Part shown: piece by piece, positions 33,893 to 44,087 of the stretch
How positions within the stretch are numbered: position 1 is the stretch's first letter
Layout of the letters: each line of letters starts with the position of its first letter
NCBI RefSeq assembly: GCF_001652265.1
Contig: NZ_LWBS01000108.1
Coordinates: 56,744 to 120,743, forward strand
Direction of reading: 5' to 3'
DNA length: 64,000 bases
Source: Rhizobium leguminosarum
Lineage (GTDB): Bacteria > Pseudomonadota > Alphaproteobacteria > Rhizobiales > Rhizobiaceae
Notes under the pieces: generated by a model
Databases searched by the model: none
Told to the model about the DNA's origin: nothing
Seen by the model: the letters and a program-made list of their open reading frames with translations, nothing else
Program-made: the position numbers and the translations under genes

Positions 33893-34177
33893 TTACGTCT
33901 CGTCCCGCGGCGGCAACGTGTAGTGCACTCTCACCGTCCTTGGATCCCGCTTCACGATCTGCAGCACCCCTTCGCGTTCTGCCAGGACGTTGAGTTCCCT
34001 GAGCACGAGAGAATGCGCAATCCCCAGCAGGCGCGCAAAGGCGCGGCTGTCACGCGCTATCCCCAATTCCGCGGCGACCAGGAGACCGGCTTGGATGGAT
34101 GTCAGCCTGGTATCCCTGCCTTGCGCCGCAGCGACGAGGGCAAGAAAACGATCGCCCTCGGACACCTCTTCGCTCAC
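33893..34177 (-). CDS. Small winged-helix protein coupled to the molybdopterin oxidoreductase gene
   Basis: A 94-residue protein. The central part (SIQAGLLVAAELGIARDSRAFARLL, then LVLRELNVLAEREGVLQIV and VRVHYTL) reads as a winged helix-turn-helix similar to MarR-type proteins. It overlaps the stop of the FdhF/YdeP-type gene by 4 bases, so the two are translationally coupled. It may regulate that enzyme or its own operon. I do not recognise a named family. Confidence 0.65.
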   Translation of the reverse strand: MSEEVSEGDRFLALVAAAQGRDTRLTSIQAGLLVAAELGIARDSRAFARLLGIAHSLVLRELNVLAEREGVLQIVKRDPRTVRVHYTLPPRDET

Positions 34178-36468
34178 GCGGCTTTTCGCCGGCGGAAGGA
34201 CACCATGATGGATTTCGAGGTGGGCGTATCGCTTTCCGTACCTGCGCTGCCAAGCGGCACGAGCACGTTCAGTTCGGGATAGTAACCCGCTATGCTTCCT
34301 CGCGGAATGTCATAGGGCACAAAGCGGAAATTCTCAGCGATGCGCTCGATACCGTCATCATGCTCGCCGACCACGTCGACCCGGTCACCGGCCTCGGCAT
34401 TCATCGCCTTCAGGTCGGCTGGATGAATGAAGATGACCTGCCGCTCCCCATAGACGCCGCGGTATCGGTCATCGAGACCGTAGACCGTCGTATTGTATTG
34501 ATCGTGCGACCGGAACGTCTGCAGGGCGAAGCGCCCCTCGCCCTTTCGCGCCCGCTGATGCACCGTCTCCTCCGGAAGCGCCTCCGACGAAAATGATGCC
34601 TTGCCTGCCGGCGTATCCCACTCCCTATGGGCTGCCGTATTGCGCAGGTGGAAACCGCGCGGTTTGCGCAGGCGCGCATTGTAATTTTCGAAGCCTGGAA
34701 TGGTTGCCTCGATATGATCGCGGATACGGTCGTGGTCGTCGGCAAGCTCTGCCCAGTCGACCACGGCGGAGCCGACCGTCGCCTGTGCAATGCCGGCAAT
34801 GATGGCGACTTCCGAGAGGAGATGCGGCGAGGCCGGACGATTGATGCCGGCAGACCCATGCACCATGCTCATCGAATCCTCGACGCTTATGAGCTGTGAG
34901 TTGCCTGCCGCGTTCAGATCCATCTCGGTGCGCCCGAGGCACGGCAGGATGAAGGCCGTCTCACCGGGCATGAGATGCGAATGATTGGGTTTGGTCGCAA
35001 TATGCACCGTCAGTTTCAGCCGCCGCAGTGCCTTTTCAACGAGTGCGCTGTCGGGCGTGGCGCGGGCAAAATTGCCGCCAAGCCCGATGAAGGCCTCAGC
35101 CGAGCCGTCGAGCATTGCTCCGATCGCGGCAAGGACATTGTGGCCATGTTCGCGGGGAACGGTGAAGCGGAAATGCTTCTCCAGCGCATCAAGGAAATCA
35201 TCCGCCGGCTTTTCGTTGATGCCGACTGTGCGGTCGCCCTGCACGTTGGAATGGCCGCGAACCGGGCAAAGGCCTGCCCCCGGCCGGCCGATATTGCCGC
35301 GCAGGAACATGAAGTTGGCGATCTCGCGGATCGTCGCCACCGAATGCAGATGCTGGGTCACACCCATCGCCCAGGTGCAGATGACCCGCTCGGCCTTGAT
35401 ATAGACATCGGCCGCCCGTTCGATCTCCTTCCGGCTCAGTCCCAATTGGTCCTCGATCTCTGCCCAGTTCGTCGCCTCGACCGCTGCCCGATATTCGGCG
35501 AAACCCGCGCAGTGCCCGGCGAGAAATGCATGGTCGAGAACGGAGGGCAGGCCGGCGGCGACCGCTGCTTCTTCCGCGGCCAGCACGGCCTTCGCCATCC
35601 CGCGCACCGCGGCCATGTCGCCGCCGAGTTGCGGCTGCAGATAAAGGCTGGCGATGTCAGTCGAACCGCCGCGCAGCATCTCGACCTTGTCCTGCGGGTC
35701 GGAGAAGCGCTCCAGCCCACGTTCGCGGACGGGATTGAAGACGACCACACGCGCGCCACGGATCGCCGCCCGGCGCAAGTCGCCGAGCATCCTCGGATGG
35801 TTGGTGCCCGGGTTCTGCCCGATCACGAAGATCGCGTCGGCCTCTTCGAAATCCTCCAGCAGCACGGTCCCCTTGCCCACACCGACCGCCTGACGCATGG
35901 CGATGCCGCTTGCTTCGTGGCACATGTTGGAGCAGTCGGGAAAATTGTTGGTGCCGTAGATACGCACGAACAGCTGGTACAGGAAGGCGGCCTCGTTACT
36001 CGCCCGGCCCGACGTGTAGAATTCCGCCCGGTTTGGGCTATCGAGGCCTGTCAGAATGCTGCCGATCTCGGCAAAGGCATCCTCCCACGCGACCGGCAGG
36101 TAACGGTCGCTCGCCGCATCGTAGCGCATCGGATGCGTGAGGCGGCCGTTGAGTTCCAGTTCATAATCCGTCAGCTGGCGAAGCTGCGCTACCGTGTTTT
36201 CCGCGAAGAAGGCGGGCGTTGCCCGCTTCTCCGTTGCCTCCCAGGCGACAGCCTTCACGCCGTTCTCGCAGAACTCGAACGACGATCCGTGCTCCGGATC
36301 GCCCCAGGCGCAGCCCGGGCAATCGAATCCATCCGGCTGGTTCGCCTTCAGCATCGTCCGCGCCCCTGAAATGGGCATGCCGCTTTGCAGCAAACGCTTG
36401 CCGCAGCTCTTCAAAGCGCCCCAGCCGCCGGCTGCCGTCGATTTTTTACCAATGAATTTTGTGTCCAT
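34174..36468 (-). CDS. FdhF/YdeP-family molybdopterin oxidoreductase
   Basis: A 764-residue protein matching the length of E. coli YdeP. The N-terminus has a cysteine cluster (FDCPGCAWG ... FEFCENG) that could hold an iron-sulfur cluster, then MGD-binding domains with SNMCHEASG (likely Mo-ligand region), IGQNPGTNHPRML and LRGNIGRPGAGLCPVRGHSNVQG. Members are annotated as formate-dehydrogenase-alpha-like, but true formate oxidation is not shown. No electron-transfer subunit is adjacent; only the small winged-helix gene is. It might oxidise formate from formaldehyde detoxification, which is speculative. Confidence 0.85.
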   Translation of the reverse strand: MDTKFIGKKSTAAGGWGALKSCGKRLLQSGMPISGARTMLKANQPDGFDCPGCAWGDPEHGSSFEFCENGVKAVAWEATEKRATPAFFAENTVAQLRQLTDYELELNGRLTHPMRYDAASDRYLPVAWEDAFAEIGSILTGLDSPNRAEFYTSGRASNEAAFLYQLFVRIYGTNNFPDCSNMCHEASGIAMRQAVGVGKGTVLLEDFEEADAIFVIGQNPGTNHPRMLGDLRRAAIRGARVVVFNPVRERGLERFSDPQDKVEMLRGGSTDIASLYLQPQLGGDMAAVRGMAKAVLAAEEAAVAAGLPSVLDHAFLAGHCAGFAEYRAAVEATNWAEIEDQLGLSRKEIERAADVYIKAERVICTWAMGVTQHLHSVATIREIANFMFLRGNIGRPGAGLCPVRGHSNVQGDRTVGINEKPADDFLDALEKHFRFTVPREHGHNVLAAIGAMLDGSAEAFIGLGGNFARATPDSALVEKALRRLKLTVHIATKPNHSHLMPGETAFILPCLGRTEMDLNAAGNSQLISVEDSMSMVHGSAGINRPASPHLLSEVAIIAGIAQATVGSAVVDWAELADDHDRIRDHIEATIPGFENYNARLRKPRGFHLRNTAAHREWDTPAGKASFSSEALPEETVHQRARKGEGRFALQTFRSHDQYNTTVYGLDDRYRGVYGERQVIFIHPADLKAMNAEAGDRVDVVGEHDDGIERIAENFRFVPYDIPRGSIAGYYPELNVLVPLGSAGTESDTPTSKSIMVSFRRRKAA

Positions 36469-36544
36469 GCGCCCTTATTGTCGAAGCGGGGAAAACATCA
36501 AGGGCGCACGCGCGATGGCTCGATAGGAAAAACCTATCAAGGAT

Positions 36545-38473
36545 CTAGCCGACGTCCTTCATGGCATGCCGTTCTTCAGGCGAATGTGCCAGGATGCGAT
36601 TGCGGCCTTGCGTCTTGGCGTCGTAGAGCGCGGCATCGGCCTCGGTCAGAAGGCGGCTCGGGTCGATCCTCAAGGTGGCTCCCGTCGCGCAGGATATGCC
36701 GATGCTGGCCGTCACCCGTCCGAATTCGCTGCCGGAATGAACGATATTTTCCTGGCTTAGGAGACGCGCGAATTGCTCGGCAACGATCATGGCCCCTTTC
36801 GCACTGGTAGCGGGAAGCAATACCACGAATTCCTCTCCGCCGTAGCGTGCGACGATAGCTTCCGGGCGACTTACGGACTGGCGCAGATACTTGCTGACGA
36901 CACGCAGGCATTGGTCTCCGGCGGGATGACCATAGGTGTCGTTATAGGCCTTGAAGCGGTCGATATCGACCATCAGAAGGCTGAACGACGTGTTTTTCCT
37001 GGCGCTGCCTGCGGTCTCACGTGCGAAAGCTTCGTCGAAAGCCCGGCGATTGACGATGCCGGTGAGCCCATCGGTCTCGGCGAGATTCTTCAGCTGCTCG
37101 GCCGACAGCCGGAGGGCGATTTCCGCCTGCTTGGTCGCCGTGATGTCGGAGACAACGGCCATCGCTGTGCCGTCTTCCGCTAACCTTGTCCGGATGCTGC
37201 GCCAGTCGCCGTTGTGAAGCTGAACCTCTTCGTCCTTGTTGCTGTGCAACGTAGCACTGACGGACCTGATCCACTCTTCGCGGTCAGCGTCCGGGATACC
37301 CGTGCGCTCGCCGGTTTCGGCAACGCGGCGAAGGACGTCGCTGATATGAGCGCCAACCACGCGGGCGTCTCCGGATAGCGGAAAGGCGGCGCGATACTGA
37401 TCGTTGCAAAAAACGAGAAAACCCTTGCTGTCGTACATGGCGATGCCATCGGACATGCCGGCCATCGCATGTGACAGCAGGTTCTTGCTCTTGCGCAATT
37501 CCCGCTCCAGAGCAGTCCGCTCCGTCACGTCACGCGTGACGCCGGCAAGGCCGATCACCCGTCCCTGCCTATCCTTCAGCGGCACCTTGGAGGCGAGCAG
37601 GTATCTGTCTTCGATACGCTCGACGGAGTCGATCAGGGGCACCCTGGTGTCCATGACCTGCTGTTCGAGATAATAAAATTCTTCGGCGCGCGGCCGCGAG
37701 ATAAGATTGAAATCCGACAATCCGGTCATCTCCGCCGTGGTTCTGAAACGAAAAAGGCGGATCATATTTTCATTGACGGTGATGAACCGGCTGTTTCGGT
37801 CCTTCACGTAGAGATAGTCGGGCGACTGCGAAAACGCGGTCACCAAGATGCTTCGCTCCAGATCCCATTGCTGCGTCTTCAATAGAACGAAACCACACAG
37901 CACCGTCGCCAGGCAGTTCAATAGTGTCATCGGCAGACCGATAATGGCCAATACGCGGGCGTGCACCAAGGTGGGAAGCACGGCCATCAATACAATAAGT
38001 GCGGCGCCGAGCGCGAGGCTCAACAGCGCAACGTCCATGAGCCCGGGAGATCTCTTCCGGATCCAGACATTGGCAGCCAGGCCGATACTGGTCGCGACAG
38101 CAATTGCAATCAGACCATCGATCATTGCCGTGCCGCCGACACAGAAGCGGAAGACCATTGCCAGCGACGCCGCAAAAGCCGCTGCGATCGGTCCGCCAAA
38201 CATGCCTGCCAAAGCAAGCGGCGAAAAGCGCATGTCGATATAGATGCCGGGATTGACTTCGACGGCCAGCAAAATGGATCCGATGGAGGCAGCGCCGGCT
38301 ATGATTCCGAAGGCGATTTTTTCCTGTATGACCGAACGACGCTGAAATTGGATCGAGAAATGCGCCCAGAGCGAAATCACCAGGCACACGAATGACAGGT
38401 TGCCACCGAATTGCGTCCAGATGCCATTCACTGCGTTGGATCCACCTTCCAATACATGTATCGAACCAATCAT
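36545..38473 (-). CDS. Membrane PAS-GGDEF diguanylate cyclase with 5TMR-LYT sensor
   Basis: A 642-residue protein. Residues ~15-195 hold several membrane segments with the GIYIDMRFSPLALAGMFGGP signature of the 5TMR-LYT module. Two PAS regions follow (~210-330 and ~340-460), then a GGDEF domain with RYGGEEFVVLLP and an intact active site. It probably makes cyclic di-GMP in response to a membrane or redox/small-molecule signal. It is transcribed separately from the convergent and neighbouring genes. Confidence 0.9.
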   Translation of the reverse strand: MIGSIHVLEGGSNAVNGIWTQFGGNLSFVCLVISLWAHFSIQFQRRSVIQEKIAFGIIAGAASIGSILLAVEVNPGIYIDMRFSPLALAGMFGGPIAAAFAASLAMVFRFCVGGTAMIDGLIAIAVATSIGLAANVWIRKRSPGLMDVALLSLALGAALIVLMAVLPTLVHARVLAIIGLPMTLLNCLATVLCGFVLLKTQQWDLERSILVTAFSQSPDYLYVKDRNSRFITVNENMIRLFRFRTTAEMTGLSDFNLISRPRAEEFYYLEQQVMDTRVPLIDSVERIEDRYLLASKVPLKDRQGRVIGLAGVTRDVTERTALERELRKSKNLLSHAMAGMSDGIAMYDSKGFLVFCNDQYRAAFPLSGDARVVGAHISDVLRRVAETGERTGIPDADREEWIRSVSATLHSNKDEEVQLHNGDWRSIRTRLAEDGTAMAVVSDITATKQAEIALRLSAEQLKNLAETDGLTGIVNRRAFDEAFARETAGSARKNTSFSLLMVDIDRFKAYNDTYGHPAGDQCLRVVSKYLRQSVSRPEAIVARYGGEEFVVLLPATSAKGAMIVAEQFARLLSQENIVHSGSEFGRVTASIGISCATGATLRIDPSRLLTEADAALYDAKTQGRNRILAHSPEERHAMKDVG

Positions 38474-38965
38474 AGGGCAACACTGGTTTGAGCTTCGTTA
38501 AATAGTAGACCCATCAGGCTATTTTCGTTCGCAGACGCATCTCCAGGCCGGTCGGCAGCAATGCGACCACAGGAAAGCGCATCCGCCGTGTCGATGAGGT
38601 ATGGGCAGGCGGGCCCACTGCCAGATTTGACGACATGAGAAATACGCGAAACCGGTATTGAAAGGTCATGCTCGAGGACGGCAGGGAGACATCATGTCCG
38701 CAACGCCCTGCGGTTCGACGGCTAGCACCCGATGCCATAAGGCATGCTTAACAAAGGCATCCTTGGCGCCAGGACGCGTGGCCTAATGACGCAATATAGC
38801 GTTATCCGGATAAGTCTGCGTAATCGGGTCATTCGTTGCGAAGTGAAAGCGGTCACGAAGCCCCGCTGATACGAGCGCTGCGGCCAACCGCACAACACTT
38901 TCTTGGCTGCCATCTGATGCCGTCAGCAGCCGAGGCTGCCGACGGCATCGTCCGCCTCCTCTCTT
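38474..38965. other. Intergenic region containing an operon terminator
   Basis: About 490 bases upstream of the GGDEF gene and downstream of the minus-strand hydroxycinnamate operon. It contains the hairpin at 38916-38949. No gene is supported; short frames have no recognisable content. Confidence 0.5.
38916..38949 (-). terminator. Stem-loop terminator of the hydroxycinnamate operon
   Basis: GATGCCGTCAGCAGCC (38916-38931) pairs with GGCTGCCGACGGCATC (38934-38949) with one mismatch, immediately beyond the coniferyl aldehyde dehydrogenase stop (38966). No strong U-tract follows, as is common for rhizobial terminators. Confidence 0.6.
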
Positions 38966-40405
38966 CTACTTGCAGATCGCCGCCGCCAAAAAGCCGCGCA
39001 TCGCCTCGCCATAAGGCGGCCGCATCATGTATTCCGCTTCCACCGTCCTGCTCTGGTGATAGACGGCGCGCGGATGCGAGAAGGCGAGGAAGCCGAACTT
39101 GCCGTGATAGGCACCCATGCCCGAATGGCCGACGCCACCGAAGGGCAGGCCTTCCGCCGTGACGTGGCTCATGCAGTCGTTGACCGTCACCCCGCCGGAG
39201 GTCGTATTGTCGAGGACGCGGGCCTCCTCCTGCTGATCCTGGCTGAAGTAATAGAGGGCGAGCGGGCGCGGCTTGGCATTGATACGATCGATGACGTCGG
39301 CGATATCCCGATAGGGAAGGACCGGCAGCACCGGTCCGAAGATTTCCTCCTGCAGCACGCGCATGTCTTCCGTGGGATCGAGGATCAGGGTCGGAGGCAT
39401 GCGGTGGGCCGATTGCTGGGAGAAATTCTCTGCCGCCGGGTTGATCTCGACGACGCGGGCGCCGTTGGCCCTGGCATCGTCGATCAGGCCCTGGATGCGG
39501 GCGAGATGGCGGGCATTGACGATCGAAGTGTAATCAGGATTTTCCTTCAGCGCCGGATACATCGCGCCGACCGCCGCGACCGCGTGCCCGGCAAAGGCCT
39601 CGACGCTTTCCTCGGGCACATAGACATGGTCCGGCGCCAGGCAGATCTGGCCGGCGTTCAGCGTCTTGACGGTCATGACGCGCCGCGCCGCGTCGGCGAG
39701 ATCTGCCGAGCGGCCGATGATGACGGGCGACTTACCGCCGAGTTCAAGCGTCAGCGGCGTCAGGTTTTCCGCCGCGGCGCGCATGACGTGATGGGCGATC
39801 GCGGTTCCGCCGGTGAAGATCAGATGGTCGAAGGCAAGTGATGTAAAGGCCGTGCCCGTGGCCGGTCCGCCCTGAACGACGGCGATTTCCGTTTCGTCGA
39901 AAGCGCCGGCAATGAGGTCCGCCATCAAGGCGGCCGAGGCCGGCGTCACCTCCGACGGCTTGATCATGGCGCGGTTGCCGGCGGCGAGAATTCCGGCAAG
40001 CGGCGCCAGGGCGAGCTGATAGGGGAAATTCCACGGGCTGAGGATCCCGACAATCCCCTTCGGCTGATAGACCACTTCGGCCACCGCATCCGGGAACAAT
40101 GTCTCGTGCTGCTCGGGCTTCAGCCATTCGGCAAGATGGGCCTTGGCGTATTTGAGCGAACCGACGCAGGTGAAGACGTCGAGAAGCAGGCTCGCCTCGA
40201 CACTGCGGCTGCCGAAATCCTCCGACAGGGCAGCGGCGATCGCATCCTTATGGTCGACCAGAAGAGCGATGACGCGGTCGATGCGATCGATGCGGGTGTC
40301 GATGCTCGGCGGCCCTTCCCTCAGGAAAGACGCCCTTTGCCGGCCAAGTAGCGCCTTCATGACATCGAAGCTGGTATCGGTGGCGATTGCGGTGACGGTG
40401 TTCAT
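38966..40405 (-). CDS. calB: Coniferyl aldehyde dehydrogenase
   Basis: A 479-residue aldehyde dehydrogenase of the coniferyl-aldehyde type. The catalytic cysteine lies in LNAGQICLAPDHVYVPEE, the general base in LELGGKSP, and PWNFPYQLAL is the cofactor segment. The QICLAPDHV context is characteristic of CalB and distinguishes it from vanillin dehydrogenases. It oxidises coniferyl aldehyde to ferulate with NAD(P). It is the last gene of the operon that also holds ferulate activation and side-chain cleavage enzymes. Confidence 0.85.
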   Translation of the reverse strand: MNTVTAIATDTSFDVMKALLGRQRASFLREGPPSIDTRIDRIDRVIALLVDHKDAIAAALSEDFGSRSVEASLLLDVFTCVGSLKYAKAHLAEWLKPEQHETLFPDAVAEVVYQPKGIVGILSPWNFPYQLALAPLAGILAAGNRAMIKPSEVTPASAALMADLIAGAFDETEIAVVQGGPATGTAFTSLAFDHLIFTGGTAIAHHVMRAAAENLTPLTLELGGKSPVIIGRSADLADAARRVMTVKTLNAGQICLAPDHVYVPEESVEAFAGHAVAAVGAMYPALKENPDYTSIVNARHLARIQGLIDDARANGARVVEINPAAENFSQQSAHRMPPTLILDPTEDMRVLQEEIFGPVLPVLPYRDIADVIDRINAKPRPLALYYFSQDQQEEARVLDNTTSGGVTVNDCMSHVTAEGLPFGGVGHSGMGAYHGKFGFLAFSHPRAVYHQSRTVEAEYMMRPPYGEAMRGFLAAAICK

Positions 40406-40426
40406 TGTTTCCTCCCTTGAACGGTG

Positions 40427-41533
40427 TCAGACGGCCGGCTGACGCACGACCGGTTTCAGCACGATGCCCTTTTCCGAATCCTCCACCGCCTGGTTGATGT
40501 CGGCGAAATCATAAAAGGTGATGAGCCTGTCGAAGGGGAAGCGGCCCTGCCGATAGAGATCGATCAGCAACGGGATCAGCACGTCGGGATTGGAATCGCC
40601 CTCGACGATGCCGCGGACCCGGCGCCCGCCGGACAGGATATGAGTGAGGTCGAGCGTCAGCGTCGCGCCATGGGGCGAGGCCCCGACGATGCCACAGGTG
40701 CCGCGCGGCGCCAGCACCCGCACGCACTGGTCGATGACGGCGGGCACGCCGGAGGCATCGATCGAATAATCGACGCCGGCGCCGGTCAGCGCCATGATCG
40801 CAGCAACAGCGTCGCCCGCCTTGCCGTTGACGATGTCGGTCGCACCGAGTTCCGCCGCAAGTGCCAGCCGCGTCTCGTTGACGTCGACGGCGATGATCCG
40901 TGACACGCCGACGATCCGCGCCGCCATCACCGCGGCAAGTCCGACCGAGCCCATGCCGAAAACCGCGAGCACTTTTCCCGGCTCGACCTTCAGTGCGTTC
41001 ATGACTGCGCCGGCGCCGGTCTGGATGCCGCAGGCGAGCGGCCCGAGCAGCGCCAAGTCCGCATCTCCAGGCACTTTCACGACGTTGCGCTCATGGCACA
41101 GTGCGTGGCTGGCGAAGGAAGATTGTCCGAAAATATTGCCGTGAACCCGCTCTCCCTCGCATGAGAGCCCGCTCGAGCCATCGGCGCGCGCACCGAAGAA
41201 GTTGCGCGGAAAGAATTCGTGGCAATAGGTCTCCTCGTGATCGTTGCAGCTCGGGCAATGACCGCAGGAATTGAAGGTCATGACCACGTGATCGCCGGGC
41301 TTGACCTTGGCGACGCCCGGTCCGACACGCTCGACGATGCCGGCGCCCTCATGGCCGAGCACGACCGGCTGCGGCACCGGCAGATGCTGGTCGCGCATGA
41401 CGATATCGGTGTGGCAAACCCCTGTTGCCACGACGCGAACCAGGATTTCACCCTCGCGTGGCTCCTCCAGATCAAGCCTTTCCAGCGAAAACGGCGTATG
41501 GGGCGCACGCGCCACCGCAGCATAGATCTTCAT
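40427..41533 (-). CDS. Zinc-dependent aryl-alcohol dehydrogenase
   Basis: A 368-residue medium-chain alcohol dehydrogenase. The catalytic zinc site is [17 protein letters not shown] with GHEGAGIV, the structural zinc loop is [18 protein letters not shown], and the NAD motif is [15 protein letters not shown]. It resembles benzyl-alcohol dehydrogenases (AreB/XylB type) and could oxidise coniferyl, vanillyl or p-hydroxybenzyl alcohol. ATG 41533 has GGGAGGAGG upstream; the longer frame from 42133 runs antisense-like through the neighbour and was rejected. Confidence 0.85.
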   Translation of the reverse strand: MKIYAAVARAPHTPFSLERLDLEEPREGEILVRVVATGVCHTDIVMRDQHLPVPQPVVLGHEGAGIVERVGPGVAKVKPGDHVVMTFNSCGHCPSCNDHEETYCHEFFPRNFFGARADGSSGLSCEGERVHGNIFGQSSFASHALCHERNVVKVPGDADLALLGPLACGIQTGAGAVMNALKVEPGKVLAVFGMGSVGLAAVMAARIVGVSRIIAVDVNETRLALAAELGATDIVNGKAGDAVAAIMALTGAGVDYSIDASGVPAVIDQCVRVLAPRGTCGIVGASPHGATLTLDLTHILSGGRRVRGIVEGDSNPDVLIPLLIDLYRQGRFPFDRLITFYDFADINQAVEDSEKGIVLKPVVRQPAV

Positions 41534-41589
41534 TGCTTTCCTCCTCCCGATGATCGGCTCGTCAACGGCCCGGCATGCCGGGCCCGTCC

Positions 41590-42414
41590 TCAGCGGTCGC
41601 GCTTGTAGGCGCCGAGCCCCGGCTGGTAGGTCTTGTCGTCGAGGAACTGCTTCAGCCCCTCGTCGCGTCCCTTGGTCTTGTCGAGAAACAGCATCTGTTC
41701 CAGCTTGGCGTAGATGTAATCGTCGGCGAGATCCCAGGGCAGATCGCGCACCCGCTTGTAGGTGTCCTTGGCGGCCTTCAGCGTCACCGGGTTCTTTTCG
41801 AGCAGGCTGGCGCAGATCTTGCGGACCCGGGTTTCCAGCTCCGCCAGCGGCACGGCTTCGTTGACGAGCCCCATTTCCGCGGCCTTGCGCCCGCCAAACA
41901 GTTCGCCAGTCATGATGTAATAGAGAGCGTCGCGATGGCGCATCACTTCGGCGACCGCGCGGGTGACGTTGCCGCCCGGCAGAATGCCCCAGTTGATCTC
42001 GGAGAGGCCGAAATTCGCCTCCTCGGCGGCGATGGCGAGATCGCAGGAAACCAGCGGCGTGAAGGCGCCGCCGAAACACCAGCCGTTGACCATGGCGATC
42101 GTCGGCTTTTCGAAATACATCAGCCGGCTCCACCAGCCGCCGGATTGCCGGCGCGCCTTTAGCGTCGCATTGCGCGGTTTGTCGTCGTTGTCGCGGAAAT
42201 ATTCCTTCAGATCCATGCCGGCGGACCAGGATTCGCCGGCGCCGCGCAGGACGAGCACGCCGCAGCGCTCGTCGCCCTCGAGCTCGTCGAGCACTTCGAG
42301 CATCCGGGCGTTCAGGGCCGGATTCATCGCATTGCGCTTTTCCGGACGATTGAGGGTCACGAAGGCGATGCCATTATCGAATTCGACCAGAACCGGCGAT
42401 TGCATATCGGTCAT
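41590..42414 (-). CDS. ech: p-Hydroxycinnamoyl-CoA hydratase/lyase (feruloyl-CoA hydratase/lyase)
   Basis: A 274-residue crotonase-fold enzyme. GMDLKEYFRD, AMVNGWCFGGAFTPLVSCDLA and FGLSEINWGILPGGNV match hydroxycinnamoyl-CoA hydratase-lyases closely, including S123 and the glutamate E139, and the later YIYAKLEQMLF holds the phenol-binding tyrosine. It hydrates feruloyl- or coumaroyl-CoA and splits it to vanillin or p-hydroxybenzaldehyde plus acetyl-CoA. ATG 42414 has GGAG upstream. It lies directly downstream of the CoA ligase gene. Confidence 0.92.
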   Translation of the reverse strand: MTDMQSPVLVEFDNGIAFVTLNRPEKRNAMNPALNARMLEVLDELEGDERCGVLVLRGAGESWSAGMDLKEYFRDNDDKPRNATLKARRQSGGWWSRLMYFEKPTIAMVNGWCFGGAFTPLVSCDLAIAAEEANFGLSEINWGILPGGNVTRAVAEVMRHRDALYYIMTGELFGGRKAAEMGLVNEAVPLAELETRVRKICASLLEKNPVTLKAAKDTYKRVRDLPWDLADDYIYAKLEQMLFLDKTKGRDEGLKQFLDDKTYQPGLGAYKRDR

Positions 42415-42455
42415 GAGATTACTCCATGGGTTTCGGCGTGAATGCCGGGGCCGCT

Positions 42456-44042
42456 TCACAGGGCCTGTCGTTGAAGGGTTTCGTCGGAATGGAACTGGCG
42501 CAGGACATGTTTCTGCACCTTGCCGGAGGCGGTGCGGGGAATGGCCTCGACGAAGAGGATGCGCGCCGGGCGCTTGAAGGCCGCGAGCCTCGCCGCGCAA
42601 TGGCCAGCGATCTCATCGCCCGTTGCCACGGCACCCGGCCGCAGCACGACATAGGCGACACCGCATTCGCCCCATCGGATATCAGGAATGCCGACGACCG
42701 CGGCGTCGAGGATATCGGGATGGCTTGCCAGTGCGGCTTCGACCTCGGCGGGATAAACATTCTCGCCGCCGCTGATGTACATGTCCTTCAGCCGGTCGAC
42801 GATGCGATAAAAGCCGTTCGCTTCGCGTCGGCCGAGATCGCCGGTACGGTACCACCCGTCGGTGAAGGCGGCAGCGGTTTCCTCAGGCTTGTTCCAGTAG
42901 CCGGGCGTCACCGCCGGCCCGCGCAACCAGAGTTCGCCGATCTCGCCTTCATCAACCTCGCGGCCGTCCTCGTCGACGATGCGAATGTCGAGCAAGGGCG
43001 CCGGAAGACCGACGCTGCCGGGATTATCCTGCACGGCGCGCCGATCGATCGGCACGTGCAGCACCGTTCCGGCCTCACTCATGCCGTAACCGTTGACCAG
43101 CGCAACGCCGTCGTCGAGATAGCTTTCGATCAGCGCCTGCGTCAGCGGCGCGCCGCCGACGAAGATCGCATGCAGGCAGGCGAGCGCCGCGGCGCTGTAG
43201 GCGGGATCATTGCGCAAGGCGAGCGCGATCTGCGGCACGGCGAAATAATGGGTGATGGCACGCTGCCGGTCGGCAAGGGCTGCGAGTGTCCGCGCCGGCG
43301 TGAAGCGGTCGGAGACGACGAGCGTGCCGCCCAGCATCAATGTGGTGCGCGCCACCGCGATCAGACCAATCGTGTGGAAGAACGGCAGGTCGCAAAGCGC
43401 GACGGATTTCGGCCCGATCTCTCCGACGACGGAAAAGTTGATAGCGGCAAAGAAGGCGTTGCGGCGGGTGATGACGACGCCCTTCGGCTGTCCCGTCGTG
43501 CCCGAGGTATAGAGAAGGACACAGGGTCCATCGGCATCGGCGGACACCGGCGCGGCCGGAAGGCTCGCCTCGATCCGCGCGGCGAGACCGGCCGGGCCGT
43601 CGGCCATCGATATCACCGCCATCTCCGGATCGGCTCCCGCAAGGCTGGCGACGGTTGCCGCGAACTCCTCGTCGTGAACGAGCAGAGCCGGCGCGCAATC
43701 GGCAAGGATCGGCCGAAGCTCGGCGGCGTTGAGGCGCCAGTTGAGCGGCACGTAGATGGCGCCGGCACGCTGGCAGGCAAAGGCAAGCACGATCGAATCT
43801 ATCGAGTTGCGCGCCAGCATGGCGACACGCGCCCCGTCGCGGCGCGCTCCGAGCACATCACTCAGGAGGCCGGTGCAGCGGGCAATCCGCGCATCGAACT
43901 CTGCATAAGTGAGCTGCTGGCCGGTGGCGATCTCGAACAGGGCCGGACGGTCCGGTGCGACGCGGGCGCGGTAAAGGATCGGATCATCCGTCACCAGTCC
44001 GCAATCCGTCGACGAAGCCATCCCGGAAAAGGAATGCGCCAT
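42456..44042 (-). CDS. fcs: Feruloyl/p-coumaroyl-CoA synthetase
   Basis: A 528-residue acyl-CoA synthetase of the ANL superfamily. The AMP-binding loop is LLYTSGTTGQPKG, with GYGMSEAG, YRTGDLG and the C-terminal lysine motif RTASGKVQK. It activates hydroxycinnamates such as ferulate and p-coumarate to CoA thioesters for the adjacent hydratase-lyase. It is the first gene of the minus-strand operon and is divergent from a MarR gene, with an inverted repeat between. Substrate is inferred from neighbours. Confidence 0.9.
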   Translation of the reverse strand: MAHSFSGMASSTDCGLVTDDPILYRARVAPDRPALFEIATGQQLTYAEFDARIARCTGLLSDVLGARRDGARVAMLARNSIDSIVLAFACQRAGAIYVPLNWRLNAAELRPILADCAPALLVHDEEFAATVASLAGADPEMAVISMADGPAGLAARIEASLPAAPVSADADGPCVLLYTSGTTGQPKGVVITRRNAFFAAINFSVVGEIGPKSVALCDLPFFHTIGLIAVARTTLMLGGTLVVSDRFTPARTLAALADRQRAITHYFAVPQIALALRNDPAYSAAALACLHAIFVGGAPLTQALIESYLDDGVALVNGYGMSEAGTVLHVPIDRRAVQDNPGSVGLPAPLLDIRIVDEDGREVDEGEIGELWLRGPAVTPGYWNKPEETAAAFTDGWYRTGDLGRREANGFYRIVDRLKDMYISGGENVYPAEVEAALASHPDILDAAVVGIPDIRWGECGVAYVVLRPGAVATGDEIAGHCAARLAAFKRPARILFVEAIPRTASGKVQKHVLRQFHSDETLQRQAL

Positions 44043-44087
44043 TTTCTCCTCCCATGCCCACCGCTCCCCGCGCTAGGCATCACATTT

